In this document: piece by piece, positions 12,901 to 24,646 of the stretch
Position numbering within the stretch: position 1 is the stretch's first letter
Layout of the letters: every line of letters begins with the position of its first letter
Assembly: GCA_029204045.2 (NCBI GenBank)
Contig: CM055062.1
Span: forward strand, 11,006,814 to 11,070,813
DNA length: 64,000 nucleotides
Reading direction: 5' to 3'
Origin: Tillandsia leiboldiana
Taxonomy: Eukaryota > Streptophyta > Magnoliopsida > Poales > Bromeliaceae
Made by a program: the position numbers and the translations under genes
Notes under the pieces: generated by a model
The model's database searches: none
Told to the model about the DNA's origin: nothing
The model's input: only the letters and a program-made list of their open reading frames with translations

Positions 12901-12954
12901 CCCGCAGTCACTGTTTAACATTGCACAGTTCCTGCGGGAGTCTGGATCATCACA
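9922..12954 (-). repeat. G1 5' LTR (3033 bp)
   Basis: Direct repeat of 2071-5091, with a few tens of differences visible. It is 12 bp longer, matching one extra unit in the 12-bp array (seven here at 11259-11342, six in the 3' LTR). Drives transcription leftward. Open frames inside it, for example at 12092-12772, are repeated in the other LTR and are not genes. Confidence 0.95.
12205..12212 (-). promoter_or_regulatory. TATA box of G1 5' LTR
   Basis: The minus strand reads TATAAATA, followed downstream by a GA/CT-rich stretch (about 12093-12120). G-box cores (ACGTG) and CCAAT boxes lie upstream at 12290-12480. The same arrangement is at 4343-4350 in the 3' LTR. Transcription would start about 30 bases lower. 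Confidence 0.65.
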
Positions 12955-13369
12955 AAGATAGATCGGAAAACACCATCTAAGTATTCATCAATTTGATTCT
13001 ACAAGAATTAAGAGTTTGGAAACCCTAGAATCAAATCGATCAATATAGAGGAAGAAACATGAATAGATCTTGTTTTCCTTTCTTCTCTATATGTGGATTT
13101 TTCTTATATTTGGATTCTAAAATCTTCTAACCCTAAAAGATGAATCAAAGGGTTTATTTATAGGTTAGAAACCTTTGGAAAGAGATAAGCATCAAAAACT
13201 ACCTTATCTGGAATTTTCGGGTTGACGGTCCGGACTGGAATAAGTAGGGTCCGGACTGTCGTTATTAAACAGAACTTTTCCAGAAAAACATGTTCGGGGT
13301 CCGGACTGAAATGTGGGCAGTCCGGACTATTCATGCGATTTCTGCAGAATCAATGTTTAGGGTCCGGAC
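12955..13369 (-). repeat. Copia 3' LTR, segment 2 of 3
   Basis: Begins with the duplicated AAGAT left by G1 (12955-12959) and continues the copia LTR (compare 45382-45795). Contains several GGTCCGGACTG repeats. Ends with CGGAC (13365-13369), the target of G2. Confidence 0.92.
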
Positions 13370-16300
13370 TGTCACGCCCCGGGTGTAAACCGGAACCCGG
13401 GCCCGTCTACAGATCCGCCGTGCACACGGTATTTCCCGCGTACACGAAGCGCCAAACCTGCTCAGATAAAAGAGATAAAAATAAAAGAGCAATAAAAACA
13501 GAGCTGAACTAAAATCTAATACATCTCAGACTGAAGCTGGAAATAAAATACAATACATCTGTATAAATGATACATCAGTCTCTCCCAGCTCACCAAAATA
13601 AGTACAACCTGCTGGCAAAAGCCAGTCCCAAATGTAAAAGTACAACCGTCTGAGGAATCCTGGGCACACCAACAGTCCAGCTAACTCGCTCATCCTGCCT
13701 CGAGATCTATCTACTCAGCCGTCCTCTCTCCTCGACCCGCCGGTGAAAGCCCAGCAGCACACGCAGAAGACACTGCAAAACAAGGAAGAAGAAAAAGAGG
13801 AAAGAAGAATGGGGGTGAGAACTACTAGTAAACCAGTAGCCTCCCCTAGTGGGTAAAACCTCAATCTCTGACACACCCACTAGGTCTACTAGAGGCAAAA
13901 AGGAAAGAAGAGTGGTAAGAAATGAAACCGCTGAAAAAGGGAAATCTACCACTACTATGCCTCTAAAATACAGTCCTAGACTGGAATAACCGTATGCAAC
14001 AATAACCAACCGTCCCAGATGAACCCAATCTGTACCGCCCTCATCATCGGGCAAGAAAGTCGCGCCGATGTGATAGCAAAGTTCCTGCTGCCGCCCTCAT
14101 CATCGGGCAAATAAGCCGCGCCGATGTGATAACAAAACTATCCATAACTGTCTGGCCCCGGCCTCCGGAGGGGATCTCGAGGGGAGCGACCCACACGAGA
14201 AAAGCATCACCGGGCAATAACCGCGCCGGTGTGATGAAAGCATCACCGGGCAATAACCGCGCCGGTGTGATAAAAGCATCACCGGGCAATAACCGCGCCG
14301 GTGTGATAAGTAACCAAAGCAGGACTGGATCACAACTATAAAGCCCTAGTGGAACACAACCCTCCACTAAAAGAAAACTGATTCCCAATCAGATGCAAAA
14401 GTAACCATCCGGTCAATCGCCCAATATCCGTGATTGCCGCAATACCCCAAAATCCACGACCAGGTCTCACAACCGACCTCCGGTCAACCGCCCAATATCC
14501 GCGGTCGCCGGAATAACCCACAATCACAATCATGTCCCACATCCGACATCTGGTCAACCGCCTACTATCCGCGGTTGCCACAAAACCCTCTAGTCCATAA
14601 TCATGCCCTATCACCGATGTCCTATAACCGACATCCGGTCAACCGCCCAATATCCGCGGTCGCCGCCAAAACCCATAATCCACAATCCAGGCCCCGGCTA
14701 CACTATCCCAAACCCCTGCTCAAACCCGAGCAACAAGAACCACCTGACTAACGAAAAGGAGAAAAGAAGCAAACAAGGTTTCTCCTAAGTCAAGTTCCAG
14801 CATGAAAGTGTAGCGATAAAAGATGGCCTATCTAGATGTCCATACAATCATGCATATGTCCTCATGAAAGATAAAGATAGGTGACAAATAATGGCTCCAC
14901 ATGTGTATCAATCAATAGCTCCGCATAGATATAACCATCATGCTAAATCGTTGTCCAACCACACATGTTTAAAATTCACAATTTTCCCTCACCTAAATCA
15001 TCCACCTATGCATGTCATCTATCCTCAAGTAATACCACTAACAGGATAAATCATATAGTCCCAATTAAATGTTCCATTCCACATGCAAGGTTAAGTGCTA
15101 ACATAGCAATCCATACAATCATGTATAAGTCCCAACCACTATCGGATATCCACAAGCATGCAAGTCCTAATTACAATTATCAATCATGGATGTCCAAGAA
15201 GAATCTCTCTAATACTCCTAGTGGGTAAGTCAGAAAAGAGGGATAAAGCAACCACCCACCTGGACACGCGCAATCCTCAGCTGTAAAACCTCCTCGCTGT
15301 CCAATATCCCCTTTTCACGCCAAATCCTCAAACAGGTAAACCGCCGTGATCGCTGTTCACAATTACCCCAAAACATACACACAAATAAGCACACAAGTAT
15401 CCGCAAACATGTTGTCCAGAATTCAGTCCCAAAGATGCCCTGTTTTTACCTGCGATAAGTGCCCAGAAAATTCCAAGAAAAATACTCTCATGATCCTCGC
15501 GATGAACCCGTCGAAACGAGTACCTGCACGCTCAAATCCGAGTTTCCTACACTGAGAAACAAATCCGACAAGGGAACCACCCCGAAATAAACTGCTCTCA
15601 AAAACTGTAGCACTAATTCCTGTAAACAGAGATTTCTCACCTTCGAAAAATATTCAGAAAATTCCAAGAAAATTTGGAGATATTCCTCGTGATGTGTAGA
15701 TACAAAACACCTTTTGAATCACCAATCCGATGCCTGTGCGCAAAGATATGGCCGAAATACCATAGTGCTGTCCAAAACTCCGCCCAAGAAAAAGGGTCAA
15801 ATGGAAGCTCGGGGAACTCCAAGATAAACTCGAAATGAGGAGGAGCTCAACACACGAAGATCAATGCCTTACCTGTCGTGAGTCCAACGGCGCAAGAATC
15901 GCCTCAATCAGAGGTCGGAGTAAGCCGGGGGAGTCCTCTCACCAAAATGCTACGAAGAAGATCACAAACGAATGAGCGTCGTGCCGCGCCGTAAAAATGG
16001 TAACCTCGGGATGCGTGCAGCATAAAAATCCTGGAATCTGCAGATGGATCCTGCTCTAGAAGATGAAGAAATCTCGTGAAGGTGGCACTGTGAAAGGAGG
16101 AACAGGGAAAGAGTTCAAGGCTGCTGTTCTAGGCCTTTATATAGGCTGGGAAAAACAAATGGAAAACTGACCAATAGGTCCCCATTTCCGGGCGCTCCGG
16201 ATTTTCGGGCGGCTACAGTGTTGGGCCCGGCCCAACACTGTGCTTGCCCGAAAGCCCCTCGGGCCTCCACGTCGCCCCCGCAACAGCGGACAGCCGAACC

Positions 16301-17087
16301 CCCCGCTCACGACCCGCCGCGTGGCCCACGTGGAAGGTCGACACGTGGCGGCCCACGCGCGGGAACCGCGCGTCAATGCGCCCACGTGCGCCTGCGCCCC
16401 CTGCCAGGCGCGAATCCCGAGGCCGGCACTCCAGCTCCGTGGACCGGGCACACGTGGACCGGCCAACCACCGGTCGCCACGTGGCCCCGCCCGGTCCACC
16501 GTACACCCCGCGTCACCAGTGAACCGCGCCCACAGCGCCACCCAACCACGCGATGCCACGTGTCCCCATCCTCTGGTGCACGCCGGCCGTGGATCGCGCG
16601 CTTGCCCGCGCACCCGCGCGCTGCCCGTGCCCGTGCGCTGCCCGCGGCCGCTCCGCCGCCTGCCCGAGCCCGTCCACGGTGCTCCGCTGCCGCCGCCGCT
16701 GCCCGCCGGCGGCCGGAAACACTGTTCCGGCATGAACAGTTACCGGTTGTCCAAAACATCAAGTAGGTAGTCCATTTTAACCGTTTTCGCGCGCTGAATC
16801 CGAATTTGATGTCCGATTTGCCAAATTCCAACTCTAAAAATTGCCGAAGGCACCCGGAAAGGTGTTCTTTTGTCCAAACTTCACGCCGAGCCCAATTTTA
16901 ATATCCATTTTGCACGAAACCACTTCTGAAGATCCGACGGAGTCCACTGATCACCCACGTGATCCATTTAAGCCCGAAGTCCGCCACTTGTGTCCAATTG
17001 GTGCCCGAACACCTCCGACACACAAAACAGGCTCCCAGAAGCCACCAATGACTCCACCACAGCTCTGCAGAGATCCAGGTCATCACA
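13370..17087 (-). repeat. G2 3' LTR (3718 bp)
   Basis: Direct repeat of 19343-23061. Contains three 36-bp tandem units (14201-14308, with CACCGGGCAATAACCGCGCC), a family of CGGTCAACCGCCCAATATCC repeats (about 14410-14680), and a GC-rich G-box region (16250-16720). A TATAAA-type box is at 16136-16143 on the minus strand. No gene. Confidence 0.95.
14201..14308. repeat. 36-bp tandem repeat, three units, in G2 3' LTR
   Basis: Units at 14201-14236, 14237-14272 and 14273-14308 are nearly identical. The matching array in the 5' LTR is at 20174-20281. The length is a multiple of three, so apparent repeat proteins on both strands arise by chance. Confidence 0.9.
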
Positions 17088-18656
17088 TCCTCCCCCACTA
17101 AAAGAAAGTTTCATCCTCGAAACTAAAATCAATCCTCAACCCGGAACCTCAACCAAATAGAGGGGGTAAATATCCAATCATCCACCACTCAAGCTCCCAA
17201 GGCTGTCTAATACCTCCTCCAGAGACGCGATACAACCCTCGGGTCTCTAACTAGAACAAAATAGAGGCGGGCATTCCAGAAAAACCGCACCACCTCATCC
17301 AAGTACGGCTGGGCTAACCGCTCGAGCTACCAAGTAGTCTGCATCGGTACAAGCATCCGCTCCTCTCAGGGCCACGATAATCCAACCACAAGTCCATGGA
17401 CACAAAAGCTTGATCCCAATACCTCTGTACTCCCAAGGTATCCAATATAAGTCCCCCAACTGATCACGTAGACTCTGATCTCTAATCTTTAAACCGTCGG
17501 GGTGTAGAAGCAATTCCCCAACTCTCCGGCATCAACACACAGCCATATGCAGTCGAAAAAAACCAGATTGCAAATCCACCATTGGGAAGACCCGGGACCC
17601 TTACAGCTGGTAAATCAAATCCTCCATGCTCGATAAGGGTGCTAGCTCCAGATGGTCACTTCATCAAATTCCCGGGGATCCACACAAAGCCGAAGTGAAC
17701 CAACCATCCACAACTCGAATAGCACCGGCGCCCCCCCCCCCCCCAAAGGCTACACACTTGGTCTGACAAACTTTCCAAAACATCGAATCCTGGAGTTGTG
17801 TCCTCAACTCCCAAACTAGTGACATGCAAGACCACTCCGATAGGAGAACAGCTGGGAACTCACAACCAAAGGGGGCATCCCCGAGTCCCAGCGCCGCCGT
17901 AGGTCCCTCAACCATACCAGCCAAAAGTCTACTCATCCACTGCGAAACACCCGCCTCGCTCCCGAAGTCAAAACTATAGAGGCGAAGATAACCCTCAAAC
18001 AACCCAAGTGCACCAACACCTCCGAGCCTGGCTCCCCAAGAAAACTATCCTTGCGGCATAATCAACCGCCGCGAAAGAAAACTGAACCCGCCAGCCCAAC
18101 AAGTACCACCACACCGACCGCTGTAACATATGTGCTCCGACAGTCTCAGAAATCCACTATCCTGGAAAAAGAAATCGGGAATGCCTCCCCCGACTGATCT
18201 GTCCTCCATCACCCGGCGCCAAGCGCCTCAATCAGAACTCGCCTTAGGCGGTAGATCCCAATCCAAAGGAACTACAATGCCACGCTCCATACACGGCGCC
18301 TACTCTAATGAGGTGTCCCTAATCCGTACTGGAGGGACCCAATGAGTTTAAAGGTATCCTGGGGCAATCCACTCTCAAACACTCATATCCTATGCGCCCC
18401 GTCCCTCTACACATGGAGCGTGTAGTTCAGCAACTGCGTTAACTCTTAACATAAAAGGCTTCCAAGTACTCTCTATCCCCCACCGAACAAGACCCTGCCT
18501 CCAAGGGCTCCATACTCACACCCACAATTTGGGGTGACTCATCCGCCAAAACTGGCTCACTTGATCAAAGCAATCCCACAGCTTACCCGCTGTCAACTAT
18601 CCACCCTGCCTCGGTGCCCCAACACTAAACGTCGGCACGGAGGGGGCTACTCGCTA

Positions 18657-18904
18657 CTCCGACAACTGTGCCACTGCGCTGATCCGACAACTGTGTCACT
18701 GCGCTGATCCGACAACTGTGTCACTGCGCTGATCCGACAACTGTGTCACTGCGCTGATCCGACAACTGTGTCACTGCGCTGATCCGACAACTGTGTCACT
18801 GCGCTGATCCGACAACTGTGCCACTGCGCTGATCCGACAACTGTGTCACTGCGCTGATCCGACAACTGTGTCATTGCGCTGATCCGACAACTGTGTCACT
18901 GCTC
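18657..18904. repeat. 25-bp minisatellite, about ten units, in G2 interior
   Basis: Ten copies of the unit GATCCGACAACTGTGTCACT plus GCGCT repeat every 25 bases. Two copies have CCACT and one TCATT in place of TCACT. The unit length is not a multiple of three, so it cannot preserve a reading frame. There are no spacers. Confidence 0.93.
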
Positions 18905-19136
18905 CGCTGATCTGCCTCCAACACACCTACCCTTCGGGTCCGGAGCTCTCAGACTCCAATCTGGGTATCCGGCACGAAACAACCAGCTCAGACCCAACTG
19001 CCGCACCAAGGTGCACCCGGGTCAGGGCCCAACGTCGGGGAGACACCGCTCACCACGACAAAACCGCAAATCAGCACACCCCAAACACTCGACCCAATCT
19101 AGCGAAAGTCAAAGACATCCCTCTATTTTTGTAACT

Positions 19137-19160
19137 TTATGTTGTCTGCAGCCAACATAA
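19137..19160 (-). promoter_or_regulatory. Leader hairpin with palindromic loop, G2
   Basis: Same stem (TTATGTTG / CAACATAA) and loop (with CTGCAG) as G1, about 164 bases from the primer site. It is preserved while the G2 coding region is not. Function as an RNA dimerisation signal is inferred. Confidence 0.45.
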
Positions 19161-19323
19161 CTGTCCCACAAAAAAAGGATATGTCGATCCCTTTTCACTC
19201 ACAGGAAGAGTCAAAAAAAATAAATCACCGACTTTCGCAAAATGTCGCGTCTCTCACGCACTAACATCCTAGGGTCCGCCGAAAAGCCTAGGGTTTCCTA
19301 AGTCCCAAATGACCTATCCCTAA

Positions 19324-19335
19324 GCTCTGATACCA
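19324..19335 (-). other. G2 primer-binding site (tRNA-iMet)
   Basis: The minus strand reads TGGTATCAGAGC, 7 bases from the 5' LTR. Confidence 0.92.
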
Positions 19336-19342
19336 CCTAATC

Positions 19343-22300
19343 TGTCACGCCCCGGGTGTAAACCGGAACCCGGGCCCGTCTACAGATCCGCCGTGCACAC
19401 GGTATTTCCCGCGTGCACGAAGCGCCAAACCTGCTCAGATAAAAGAGATAAAAATAAAAGAGCAATAAAAACAGAGCTGAACTAAAATCTAATACATCTC
19501 AGACTGAAGCTGGAAATAAAATACAATACATCTGTATAAATGATACATCAGTCTCTCCCAGCTCACCAAAATAAATACAACCTGCTGGCAAAAGCCAGTC
19601 CCAAATGTAAAAGTACAACCGTCTGAGGAATCCTGGGTACACCAACAGTCCAGCTAACTCGCTCATCCTGCCTCGAGATCTATCTACTCAGCCGTCCTCT
19701 CTCCTCGACCCGCCGCTGAAAGCCCAGCAGCACCCGCAGAAGACACTGCAAAATAAGGAAGAAGAAAAAGAGGAAAGAAGAATGGGGGTGAGAACTACTA
19801 GTAAACCAGTAGCCTCCCCTAGTGGGTAAAACCTCAATCTCTGACACACCCACTAGGTCTACCAGAGGCAAAAAGGAAAGAAGAGTGGTAAGAAATGAAA
19901 CCGCTGAAAAAGGGAAATCTACCACTACTATGCCTCTAAAATACAGTCCTAGACTGGAATAACCGTATGCAACAATAACCAACCGTCCCAGATGAACCCA
20001 ATCTGTACCGCCCTCATCATCGGGCAAGAAAGCCGCGCCGATGTGAAAGCAAAGTTACTGCTGCCGCCCTCATCATCGGGCAAATAAGCCGCGCCGATGT
20101 GATAGCAAAACTGTCCATAACTGTCTGGCCCCGGCCTCCGGAGGGGATCTCGAGGGGAGCGACCCACACGAGGAAAGCATCACCGGGCAATAACCGCGCC
20201 GGTGTGATGAAAGCATCACCGGGCAATAACCGCGCCGGTGTGATAAAAGCATCACCGGGCAATAACCGCGCCGGTGTGATAAGTAAACAAAGCAGGACTG
20301 GATCACAACTATGAAGCCCTAGTGGAACACAACCCTCCACTAAAAGAAAACTAATTCCCAATCAGATGCAAAAGTAACCATCGGGTCAATCGCCCAAAAT
20401 CCGCGATTGCCGCAATACCCCAAAATCCACGACCAGGTCTCACAACCGACCTCCGGTCAACCGCCCAATATTCGCGGTCGCCGGAATAACCCACAATCAC
20501 AATCATGTCCCATATCTGACATCTGGTCAACCACCTACTATCCGCGGTTGCCACAAAACCCTCTAGTCCATAATCATGCCCTATCACCGATGTCCTATAA
20601 CCGACATCCGGTCAACCGCCCAATATCCGCGGTCGCCGCCAAAACCCATAATCCACAATTCAGGCCCCGGCTACACTATCCCAAACCCCTGCTCAAACCC
20701 GAGCAACAAGAACCACCTGACTAACGAAAAGGAGAAAATAAGAAAACAAGGTTTCTCCTAAGTCAAGTTCCAGCATGAAAGTGTAGCGATAAAAGATGGC
20801 CTATCTAGATGTCCATACAAGCATGCATATGTCCTCATGAAAGATAAAGATAGGTGACAAATAATGGCTCCACATGTGTATCAATCAATAGCTCCGCATA
20901 GATATAACCATCATGCTAAATCGTTGTCCAACCACACATGTTTAAAATTCACAATTTTCCCTCACCTAAATCATCCCCCTATGCATGTCATCTATCCTCA
21001 AGTAATACCACTAACAGGATAAATCATATAGTCCCAATTAAATGTTCCATTCCACATGCAAGGTTAAGTGCTAACATAGCAATCCATACAATCATGTATA
21101 AGTCCCAACCACTATCAGATATCCACAAGCATGCAAGTCCTAATTACAATTATCAATCATGGATGTCCAAGAAGGATCTCTCTAATACTCTTAGTGGGTA
21201 AGTCAGAAAAGAGGGATAAAGCAACCACCCACCTGGACACGCGCAATCCTCAGCTGTAAAACCTCCTCGCTGTCCAATATCCCCTTTTCACGCCAAATGC
21301 TCAAACAAGTAAACCGCCGCGATCGCTGTTCACAATTACCCCAAAACATACACACAAATAAGCACACAAGTATCCGCAAACATGCTGTCCAGAATTCAGT
21401 GCCAAAGATGCCCTGTTTTTACCTTCGAGAAGTGCCCAGAAAATTTCAAGAAAAATACTCTCACGATCCTCGCGACGAACCCGTCGAAACGAGTACCTGC
21501 ACGCTCAAATCCGAGTTTCCTACACTGAGAAACAAATCCGACAAGGGAACCACCCCGAAATAAACTGCTCTCAAAAATTGTAGCACTAATTCCTGTAAAC
21601 AGAGATTTCTCACCTTCGAAAAATATTCAGAAAATTTCAAGAAAATGTGGGGATTTTTCTCGTGATGTGTAGATACAAAACGCCTTTTGAATCACCCCAA
21701 TTCGATGCCTGTGCGCAAAGATATGGCCGAAATACCACAGTGCTATCCAAAACTCTGCCCAAGAAAAAGGGTCAAATGGAAGCTCGGGGAACTCCAAGAT
21801 AAACTCGAAATGAGGAGGAGCTCAAAACATGAAAATCAAATCCTTACCTGTCGTGAGTCCAACGGCGCAAGAATCGCCTCAATCGGAGGTCGGAGTAACC
21901 CGGGGGAGTCCTCGCACCAAAATGCGACGAAGAAGATCACAAACGAACGAGCGTCGTGCCGCGCCGTAAAAATGGTAACCTTGGGATACGTGCCGCAGAA
22001 AAATCCTGGAATCTGCAGATGGATCCGGCTCTAGAAGATGAAGAAATCTCGTGAAGGTGGCACTGTGAAAGGAGGAACAGGGAAAGAGTTCAAGGCTGCT
22101 GTTCTCGTCCTTTATATAGGCTGGGAAAAACAAATGGAAAAATGACCAATAGGTCCCCATTTCCGGGCGCTCCGGATTTTCGGGCGGCTACAGTGTTGGG
22201 CCCGGCCCAACACTGTGCGCGCCCGAAAGCCCCTCGGGCCTCCACGTCGCCCCCGCAACAGCGGACAGCCGAACCCCCCGCTCACGACCCGCCGCGTGGC

Positions 22301-23061
22301 CCACGCGGAAGGTCGACACGTGGCGGCCCACGCGCGGGAACCGCGCGTCAACGCGCCCACGTGCGCCTGCGCCCCCTGCCAGGCGCGAATCCCGAGGCCG
22401 GCACTCCAGCTCCGTGGACCGGGCACACGTGGACCGGCCAACCACCGGTCGCCACGTGGCCCCGCCCGGTCCACCGTACACCCCGCGTCACCAGTGAACC
22501 GCGCCCACAGCGCCACCCAACCACGCGATGCCACGTGTCCCCATCCTCTGGTGCACGCCGGCCGTGGACCGCGCGCGTGCTCGCGCACCCGCGCGCCTGC
22601 CCGCGCGCTGCCCGCGGCCGCTCCGCCGCCTGCCTGAGCCCGTCCACCGTGCTCCGCCGCTGCCCGCCGCCGCTGCCCGCCGGCGGCCGAAAACACTGTT
22701 CCGGCATGAACAGTGACCGGTTGTCCAAAACATCAAGTAGGTAGTCCATTTTAACCGTTTTCGCGCGCTGAATCCGAATTTGATGTCCGATTTGCCAAAT
22801 TCCAACTCTAAAAATTGCCGAAGGCACCCGAAAAGGTGTTCTTTTGTCCAAACTTCGCGCCGAGCCCAATTTTAATATCCATTTTGCGCGAAACCACTTC
22901 TGAAGATCCGACGGAGTCCACTGATCACCCACGTGATCCATTTAAGCCCGAAGTCCACCACTTGTGTCCAATTGGTGCACAAACACCTCCGACACACAAA
23001 ACAGGCTCCCAGAAGCCACCAATGACTCCACCACAGCTCTGCAGAGATCCAGGTCATCACA
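19343..23061 (-). repeat. G2 5' LTR (3719 bp)
   Basis: Direct repeat of 13370-17087, about 1-2 percent different by eye. A TATAAA-type box lies at 22111-22118 on the minus strand. ACGTGG cores occur repeatedly upstream (22270-22560). The open frames at 22112-22941 are GC-rich by-products, also present in the other LTR. Confidence 0.95.
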
Positions 23062-23375
23062 CGGACTGAAACAGGGGAGGTCCGGACTGAAATTCCGCAT
23101 GAACTAAACTATATTCGGGGTCCGGACTGGAATGCCCTGATCCGGATCCTGAACATATTACATGTCCAGTTTTTGATTTTTATGCAATTAAAAATTCATC
23201 CAAGTGTTTCTACACTATATGAAAGTATTCGGATCACCAAAATTATTTAGTTAAACATACCTGATCCTTTTGAATTCTTTCTTCTTGAGATTGATGCAAG
23301 TGATCCACAATTCTTCAACTTCAATCTTCAAGACTTAACCACTTCACGAAATACGCCAAAATAAAATCCTTAATA
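23062..23375 (-). repeat. Copia 3' LTR, segment 3 of 3
   Basis: Starts with the CGGAC duplication made by G2 and continues as 45796-46104 of the 5' LTR. The LTR boundary on the minus strand reads TATTAAGG, against TGTTAAGG in the 5' LTR, so the terminal TG has mutated to TA. Confidence 0.9.
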
Positions 23376-24014
23376 ATCTCCCACTTTGGCGGTTTCGTGA
23401 CAAAAACAAAATCCACTCAAAAGAAATCAAAACGATATTTTTGTTGTTATCACCATACAACAAAAATTTACAAAAAGTGATACAAACAAAAATACAAGAG
23501 ATAAACTCCTAAAACAAACTCTAGACTTAGACGTTTGTACTCTCTGCAAAAGAAATAATTCTTGACAAAAGAAATCGTTAGATATCTCAAGAATTCAAAC
23601 ATCCAAACTCAAATAGAGAGATAGAGTTTATACTCACCATGACATTTACAAAATCAGATATGTATTAAGATAAGCAATCAAAGCAATTCACATATCATCT
23701 AAGCATTAAATTCCAAATGTCATAAGTATGTTAGTCATCAAACAACTTGTTAGTAATATTACATACCCAAATAGTTAGTCAAATAGTTAGTCGGGGCATG
23801 CATTCAAGTATTCATACTTACCTTTCCTACCTTCAAAGTTTAAGTCCAAACATTCAGTTTCAAAGTTTCTTTTCTCTATGTCTCTCTCCCCCTTTTTGTC
23901 ACTAAAATTAGCCAAAATTAAAAAGAAGGGAGTGCAAAGTTTAAAGAAGTTACAAACTTAAATGAAAAACCTGCAGGAGAAGATATTAGACCAAAACAAA
24001 ATGAAGACTTAACA
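23376..24014 (-). other. Copia polypurine tract and 3' untranslated region
   Basis: The minus strand reads AAAGTGGGAGAT directly before the 3' LTR (23376-23387), a typical copia polypurine tract. The remaining roughly 630 bases are AT-rich with no ORF or recognisable gene. Confidence 0.8.
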
Positions 24015-24641
24015 TCAATCAGTGTCATCCGAACTGCTGCATCCAAGTTTGTAAAAAATCTTCTTAACCAGTTTGGCAAGCGATTTGTGTTTCTTCTTCA
24101 AATCCACTTGGTCGGCAGAAATATGAACCATGTCTGTTGAGATCTTAGTTATTTCCGCTGACATACGTTCTTGTTCAGATGATAGCCGTTGTTGTTCTTT
24201 ATAGATTGATGTCATAGAGGCTTCATCCTCTGAAGTAGAAGCTGGTACTGCTGCTCTTGCTCTTGCTCTTGCTGTTGTTGCTTGCTGTGCTGAGGTCCTC
24301 TTGGTTCTTGGAGGGGTTGGGCTCTCATATGGTTTACTTGAGAGTGACTTCACAATGGTAGTGTCATTGATCGTTCCCAGACTGTGCATATATGCGGTCG
24401 AGCTGGTGTCGATCTTGAACTTTCTGAAGATGCGCATAATTATCATCGGGAACGGAAGTCGCTCTGTTGGATGAGTACTTTCAACATATCGCGCCATCCT
24501 TGACCAAATAAGGTAAGGAATTTTGAAGTTAGAGCCCAACGACGCTGTTAGATGACCAAGGAGATATAGAAAAAGCATTCTATCCCATCGAAAAACTTTT
24601 GTTTGCATGTTAGGCATAATATTGTAGCAAATAATGAAGTT
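24015..24641 (-). pseudogene. Copia env-like ORF, C-terminal part
   Basis: Open frame of about 208 residues, cut at its N-terminal side by E3 (target CAAGA at 24642-24646). First part has IPYLIWSRMARYVES and LPFPMIIMRIFRKFKID, which resembles the plant-specific domain named putative plant transposon protein; that is family recall, not a search. It continues through an Ala/Arg-rich linker into a probable coiled coil (EQQRLSSEQERMSAEI) and ends SSSDDTD. The insert plus duplicated target is 11,911 bp, and allowing for this the frame agrees with the ORF at 36558-37038, so the two were one gene. Its position after pol suggests the env-like ORF of Sireviruses; function unknown. Confidence 0.7.
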
Positions 24642-24646
24642 CAAGA

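Larger units (their letters stand above)
2071..12954 (-). mobile_element. Ty3/gypsy element G1 (Tekay/Del-type chromovirus)
   Basis: A complete minus-strand element of 10,884 bp: 3' LTR 2071-5091, polypurine tract, gag-pol 5144-9652, leader with primer site, 5' LTR 9922-12954. The 5-bp target duplication AAGAT lies at 2066-2070 and 12955-12959. It sits in the 3' LTR of the copia element. The LTRs are very similar, so insertion is fairly recent, yet gag-pol carries three in-frame stops and lacks the N-terminal gag region. Clade assignment (Tekay/Del) is inferred from the chromodomain-like C-terminus and long LTRs. G3 belongs to the same family. Confidence 0.95.
17088..19323 (-). pseudogene. 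G2 interior: degenerate gypsy pol debris
   Basis: No usable ORF remains. Short stretches align by eye with G1: the polypurine tract and adjoining GTTTC hairpin (17088-17130); an RT stretch near 17560-17830 whose segment AATAGCACCGGCGC also occurs in G1 at about 7820; protease-to-RT linker near 17860-18000; and a leader nearly like that of G1 (19083-19323). Integrase and most RNase H sequence is gone. A run of about 14 C at 17732 and a 25-bp minisatellite add to the damage. The primer site and leader are conserved while coding DNA is not, as expected of a parasite of other elements. Confidence 0.75.
13370..23061 (-). mobile_element. Non-autonomous Ty3/gypsy element G2
   Basis: Complete minus-strand element of 9692 bp: 3' LTR 13370-17087, decayed 2.26-kb interior, 5' LTR 19343-23061. 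The target duplication CGGAC is at 13365-13369 and 23062-23066. LTR ends, primer site, polypurine tract and leader resemble those of G1, but most of the LTR sequence is different. The LTRs agree closely, while the interior has only pol debris. It was therefore probably already defective when it inserted and moved with enzymes from another element. Confidence 0.93.

Noticed and set aside
16137..16831. Long open frames on both strands, including 198 and 182 residues
   Set aside because: GC-rich LTR DNA of G2 with few stops in any frame; low-complexity Arg/Ala/Pro composition; repeated with changes at 22112-22941.
18657..18904. Regular 25-bp direct repeats as a CRISPR array
   Set aside because: Units are head-to-tail without spacers, in a plant retroelement.
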